Assembly (NCBI GenBank): GCA_023423775.1
Contig: JAFAEZ010000013.1
Coordinates: 1 to 7,930 of the forward strand
Direction of reading: 5' to 3'
DNA: 7,930 nt
Origin: Pseudomonadota bacterium
GTDB taxonomy: Bacteria > Pseudomonadota > Alphaproteobacteria > Sphingomonadales > Sphingomonadaceae
Below are positions 6,023 to 7,930 of this stretch, piece by piece. The translations under genes and the position numbers were made by a program. The notes below the pieces were generated by a model. That model had not been told where the DNA came from and did no database searches. It worked only from the letters and a program-made list of their open reading frames with translations. Within the stretch, counting starts at the first letter, position 1, and each line of letters opens with the position of its first letter.

Positions 6023-7174
6023 TCAGAAGCCTTCCGGCAACTCGACCGGGCCGACCAGTTCACGGTGGCGCGTGATAGCGTAACGGTCCGTCATGCCGGC
6101 GATGAAGTCGCCGATCCGGCGCAGCACGGCCGCCTCGTCGCCCTCGGTTCGCCACTCGGGGGGAAGCAGCTCCGGATCGTCACGATAGGCCGCGAACAGC
6201 CGCGCCAGAACCTTCTGCGCCTCGCGCGCCACGGCATCGACGCGCGGCGAGCGATAGATGCGGGCGTAGAGGAAGGTCTTGAGCTGGCGCTCCTCGTCCG
6301 CCCCCCTCTCCGAAAAGCCGACCAAAGGCCGGCCGCAGCCGCGCGCATCGTCCGCACTCGCGATGCCCGCCGCCGCGATCCGGCGCTCGGTTTCGCCGAT
6401 CACGTCGTTGACCATCGCGCCGATCTGGTCGCGCACCATTTCCGGCAGCAGCCGGTCGCGCCGCACGCCGGGAAAGCGGGCCTCGACCGCGCCCCAGTTG
6501 CGGCGGACGCACGGCACTTCGAGAAGATCCTCCAGCGTGATCAGGCCGGCGCGGAGGCCGTCGTCGATATCGTGATTGTCGTAGGCGATGTCGTCGGCGA
6601 TCGCGGCGACCTGCGCCTCGAGGCTCGGCCAGGTCGCGAGATCGAGCGGAAATTCGGAATCCGCTTCGGCCAGCGCCCAGGGCGGCCGAGCGACCGGCCC
6701 GTTATGCTTGGCGAGGCCTTCCAGCGTCTCCCAGCTCAGGTTCAACCCATCATGATGCGGGTACGGCGTCTCCAGCCGGGTCAGCAGGCGCAGAGTATGG
6801 GCGTTGTGGTCGAACCCGCCGGCCCCCACCATCGCCTCCTGGAGCGCGTCCTCGCCGGCATGGCCGAACGGGGGGTGGCCGATATCGTGGGCGAGGCACA
6901 AGGCCTCGGTGAGGTCTTCATTCAGGCCGAGCGCGCGCGCCATCGTCCGGCCGATCTGCGCGACTTCGAGGCTGTGGGTCAGGCGGACCCGAAAATGGTC
7001 GCCGTCGGGGGCAATGAAGACCTGGGTCTTCTGGCGCAGGCGGCGGAACGGGATCGAATGGATGATGCGGTCGCGGTCGCGCTGGAAGGCGTCGCGCGGA
7101 CCGCGGACCTCGCCCCCTCCGCCGCCGTGGAGCCGACCGCGCGAGCGCGCCGGATCGGAGGCGTAGGGCTTCAG
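6023..7174 (-). CDS. dgt: dGTPase-like HD-domain deoxynucleoside triphosphohydrolase, CTG start
   Basis: About 383 residues, cytoplasmic. The family splits dNTPs to deoxynucleoside plus tripolyphosphate and limits the dNTP pool. Metal-binding HD residues are H67 (RLTHSLEVAQIGR), H96-D97 (LCLAHDIGHPPFGH) and D194/D195 (AIADDIAYDNHDIDDG). The N-terminus KPYASDPARSRGR and the segment RDRIIHSIPFRRLRQKTQVF are typical of the dGTPase type 2 group. The first ATG is at 6943, residue 78, so starting there would lose H67 and this conserved part. From the in-frame stop at 7309-7307 down to 6943 there is no ATG, GTG or TTG. A CTG at 7174-7172 overlapping the upstream TGA (CTGA) gives a first residue just before KPYASD and is the best start. 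Identity is nearly certain; the CTG is inferred, and a base error is the alternative. Confidence 0.9.
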   Translation of the reverse strand: MKPYASDPARSRGRLHGGGGGEVRGPRDAFQRDRDRIIHSIPFRRLRQKTQVFIAPDGDHFRVRLTHSLEVAQIGRTMARALGLNEDLTEALCLAHDIGHPPFGHAGEDALQEAMVGAGGFDHNAHTLRLLTRLETPYPHHDGLNLSWETLEGLAKHNGPVARPPWALAEADSEFPLDLATWPSLEAQVAAIADDIAYDNHDIDDGLRAGLITLEDLLEVPCVRRNWGAVEARFPGVRRDRLLPEMVRDQIGAMVNDVIGETERRIAAAGIASADDARGCGRPLVGFSERGADEERQLKTFLYARIYRSPRVDAVAREAQKVLARLFAAYRDDPELLPPEWRTEGDEAAVLRRIGDFIAGMTDRYAITRHRELVGPVELPEGF

Positions 7175-7930
7175 CGCGACGCGAGCTTCACGACCGCCTG
7201 CCCTTCCGGGCTGGTCCAGGCGAAGCCCGTCAGGCCTGACTTGGTGAGCTCGTTCACGAATGACTGCGCTTCCTTCTCGGTCTTGAAAGGTCCGACGAGA
7301 AGCCGGTTAGTTGCGCGCAGCGGGGTCGTCCATGCCGTTCTGCTCGCCAGCAGCTTGGGCGCCTTGTCCTTCAGTCGGCCGAACTCCTTGGGGAGCGCGT
7401 CCTTGTTGGCCCCGCCGGCAATCTGCACCCAGACCCGGCTCGGCTCCTTCGGGGCGGCCGGCTCGGCCTTCTTTTTGGCCGCGGCCGGCTTGGCGTCCGC
7501 GAGCTTGGTGTCCTTCGCCTTTGCCGGCGCAGCCTTGCTCTCGACCGGCTTGGCGTCCGCGAGCTTAGTGTCCTTCGCCTTTGCCGGCGCAGCCTTTGTC
7601 TCGACCGGCTTGGCCTCCTTGACCGGAGCGGCCTTGGGCGCCGCCGCCCTGGCGATCTCGACCGCGGGCGCGATCGTCGCGTCCTCCTTGAGGTCCTCGA
7701 GCGAGGGCGGCGTTCCCGCGGTCGGGGGACCGAACGGTATCGGCTCGGCCCGGGCCAGCTTCACCGGCGCCCGCGTCGCGGCCTGCGACTGGGCTTGGGC
7801 CGACTGCGCAGGCGCGGCCGGCTGCGGCCCGGCCTGGACGGGCTGGGCGGGGGCGGCCTTGGCCTCGATCTGCGGCGAAGGCGTCTCGGGAAGCGCCTGG
7901 ATGAGCGTGGCGAGATCCGCGAAACCCGGG
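7171..7930 (-). CDS. SPOR-domain protein with repetitive Lys/Ala/Pro-rich linker, N-terminus outside window
   Basis: The reading frame is open to the window edge (252 visible residues), so a start at the GTG at 7764 (visible residue 56) would be an artefact. The visible part begins FADLATLIQALPE, continues with a Gln/Ala/Pro-rich stretch (about 15-54) and a Lys/Ala-rich linker (about 93-160, with two 20-residue repeats), and ends in a SPOR domain (about 166-252, RVWVQIAGGANK to RLLVGPFKTEKEAQSFVNEL). SPOR domains bind denuded glycan at division sites, so a periplasmic or outer-membrane location is expected, but no signal peptide is visible here. The stop overlaps the proposed dgt start by 4 bp, so it is in the same transcript. 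A second SPOR gene lies further down the same unit. Its partner and the missing N-terminal domain are unknown. Confidence 0.87.
   Translation of the reverse strand, partial: PGFADLATLIQALPETPSPQIEAKAAPAQPVQAGPQPAAPAQSAQAQSQAATRAPVKLARAEPIPFGPPTAGTPPSLEDLKEDATIAPAVEIARAAAPKAAPVKEAKPVETKAAPAKAKDTKLADAKPVESKAAPAKAKDTKLADAKPAAAKKKAEPAAPKEPSRVWVQIAGGANKDALPKEFGRLKDKAPKLLASRTAWTTPLRATNRLLVGPFKTEKEAQSFVNELTKSGLTGFAWTSPEGQAVVKLASR
7485..7614 (-). repeat. 60-bp in-frame tandem repeat, two copies
   Basis: Two direct copies with a period of exactly 60 bp (7489-7548 and 7549-7608, with a few matching bases on each side) differ at only 3 positions. They encode PVESKAAPAKAKDTKLADAK and PVETKAAPAKAKDTKLADAK. 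One difference is silent (ACC/ACT, Thr) and two fall in the single Ser/Thr codon. The low divergence points to a recent duplication in a flexible linker. Confidence 0.9.

Noticed and set aside
6023..6943. 306-residue dgt starting at the ATG at 6943
   Set aside because: It would lose the first metal-binding His and about 77 residues that belong to the dGTPase family; the upstream frame is open and coding.
7171..7764. Second SPOR gene starting at the GTG at 7764
   Set aside because: The frame stays open to the window edge with the same Gln/Ala/Pro-rich character, so the GTG is internal.

Overview
The window is GC-rich, densely coded chromosomal DNA of an alphaproteobacterium, most likely a sphingomonad (Sphingomonas or a relative). 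This rests on the gene set and order (dgt, argS, a SPOR-domain protein, nagZ in one transcription unit), on protein phrases I recognise from sphingomonads (the N-terminus of ArgS, the LPWLEAVEEDE segment of the SPOR protein, the PYASDPARSRGR start of the dGTPase), and on codon use. No database was searched. I see no tRNA, rRNA, CRISPR array, insertion sequence, phage gene or attachment site.

Left end (1-514): the first codons of a leftward lipoprotein gene (1-70) diverge from a rightward small lipoprotein gene (203-514) across about 130 bp that should hold both promoters. The rightward gene converges on a leftward YfcG-like glutathione S-transferase gene (524-1234). The stop codons of these two genes lie in the two arms of one short palindrome.

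Centre and right (1441-7930): seven genes run leftward as one compact unit. In order of transcription they are: a SPOR-domain protein with a Lys/Ala/Pro-rich linker (5' end outside the window), dgt, an atypical SDR oxidoreductase, argS, a single-pass membrane SPOR protein, nagZ, and a small three-helix membrane protein. Gaps are -4, 2, 65, about 0, 44 and 38 bp. A GC-rich hairpin with a T-run at 1311-1356 closes the unit. The promoter must lie beyond 7930 or inside the unit.

How the genes fit together: dgt (dNTP pool) and argS (arginyl-tRNA synthesis) are housekeeping. NagZ (peptidoglycan recycling) and two SPOR proteins (binding of peptide-stripped septal glycan) form a cell-wall theme. The SDR, the small membrane protein and the GST have no evident link to it.

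The most useful correction is the dgt start. Its conserved N-terminus, including the first metal-binding His, lies upstream of the first ATG, and the only sensible start is a CTG overlapping the previous stop codon (CTGA). Other points are a TTG start for argS directly behind an in-frame ATG-TGA, a perfect 10-bp hairpin between the second SPOR gene and nagZ, and a recent 60-bp in-frame tandem duplication in the first SPOR gene. I did not find an exotic new system; the region is mostly a conserved chromosomal locus with unusual details.
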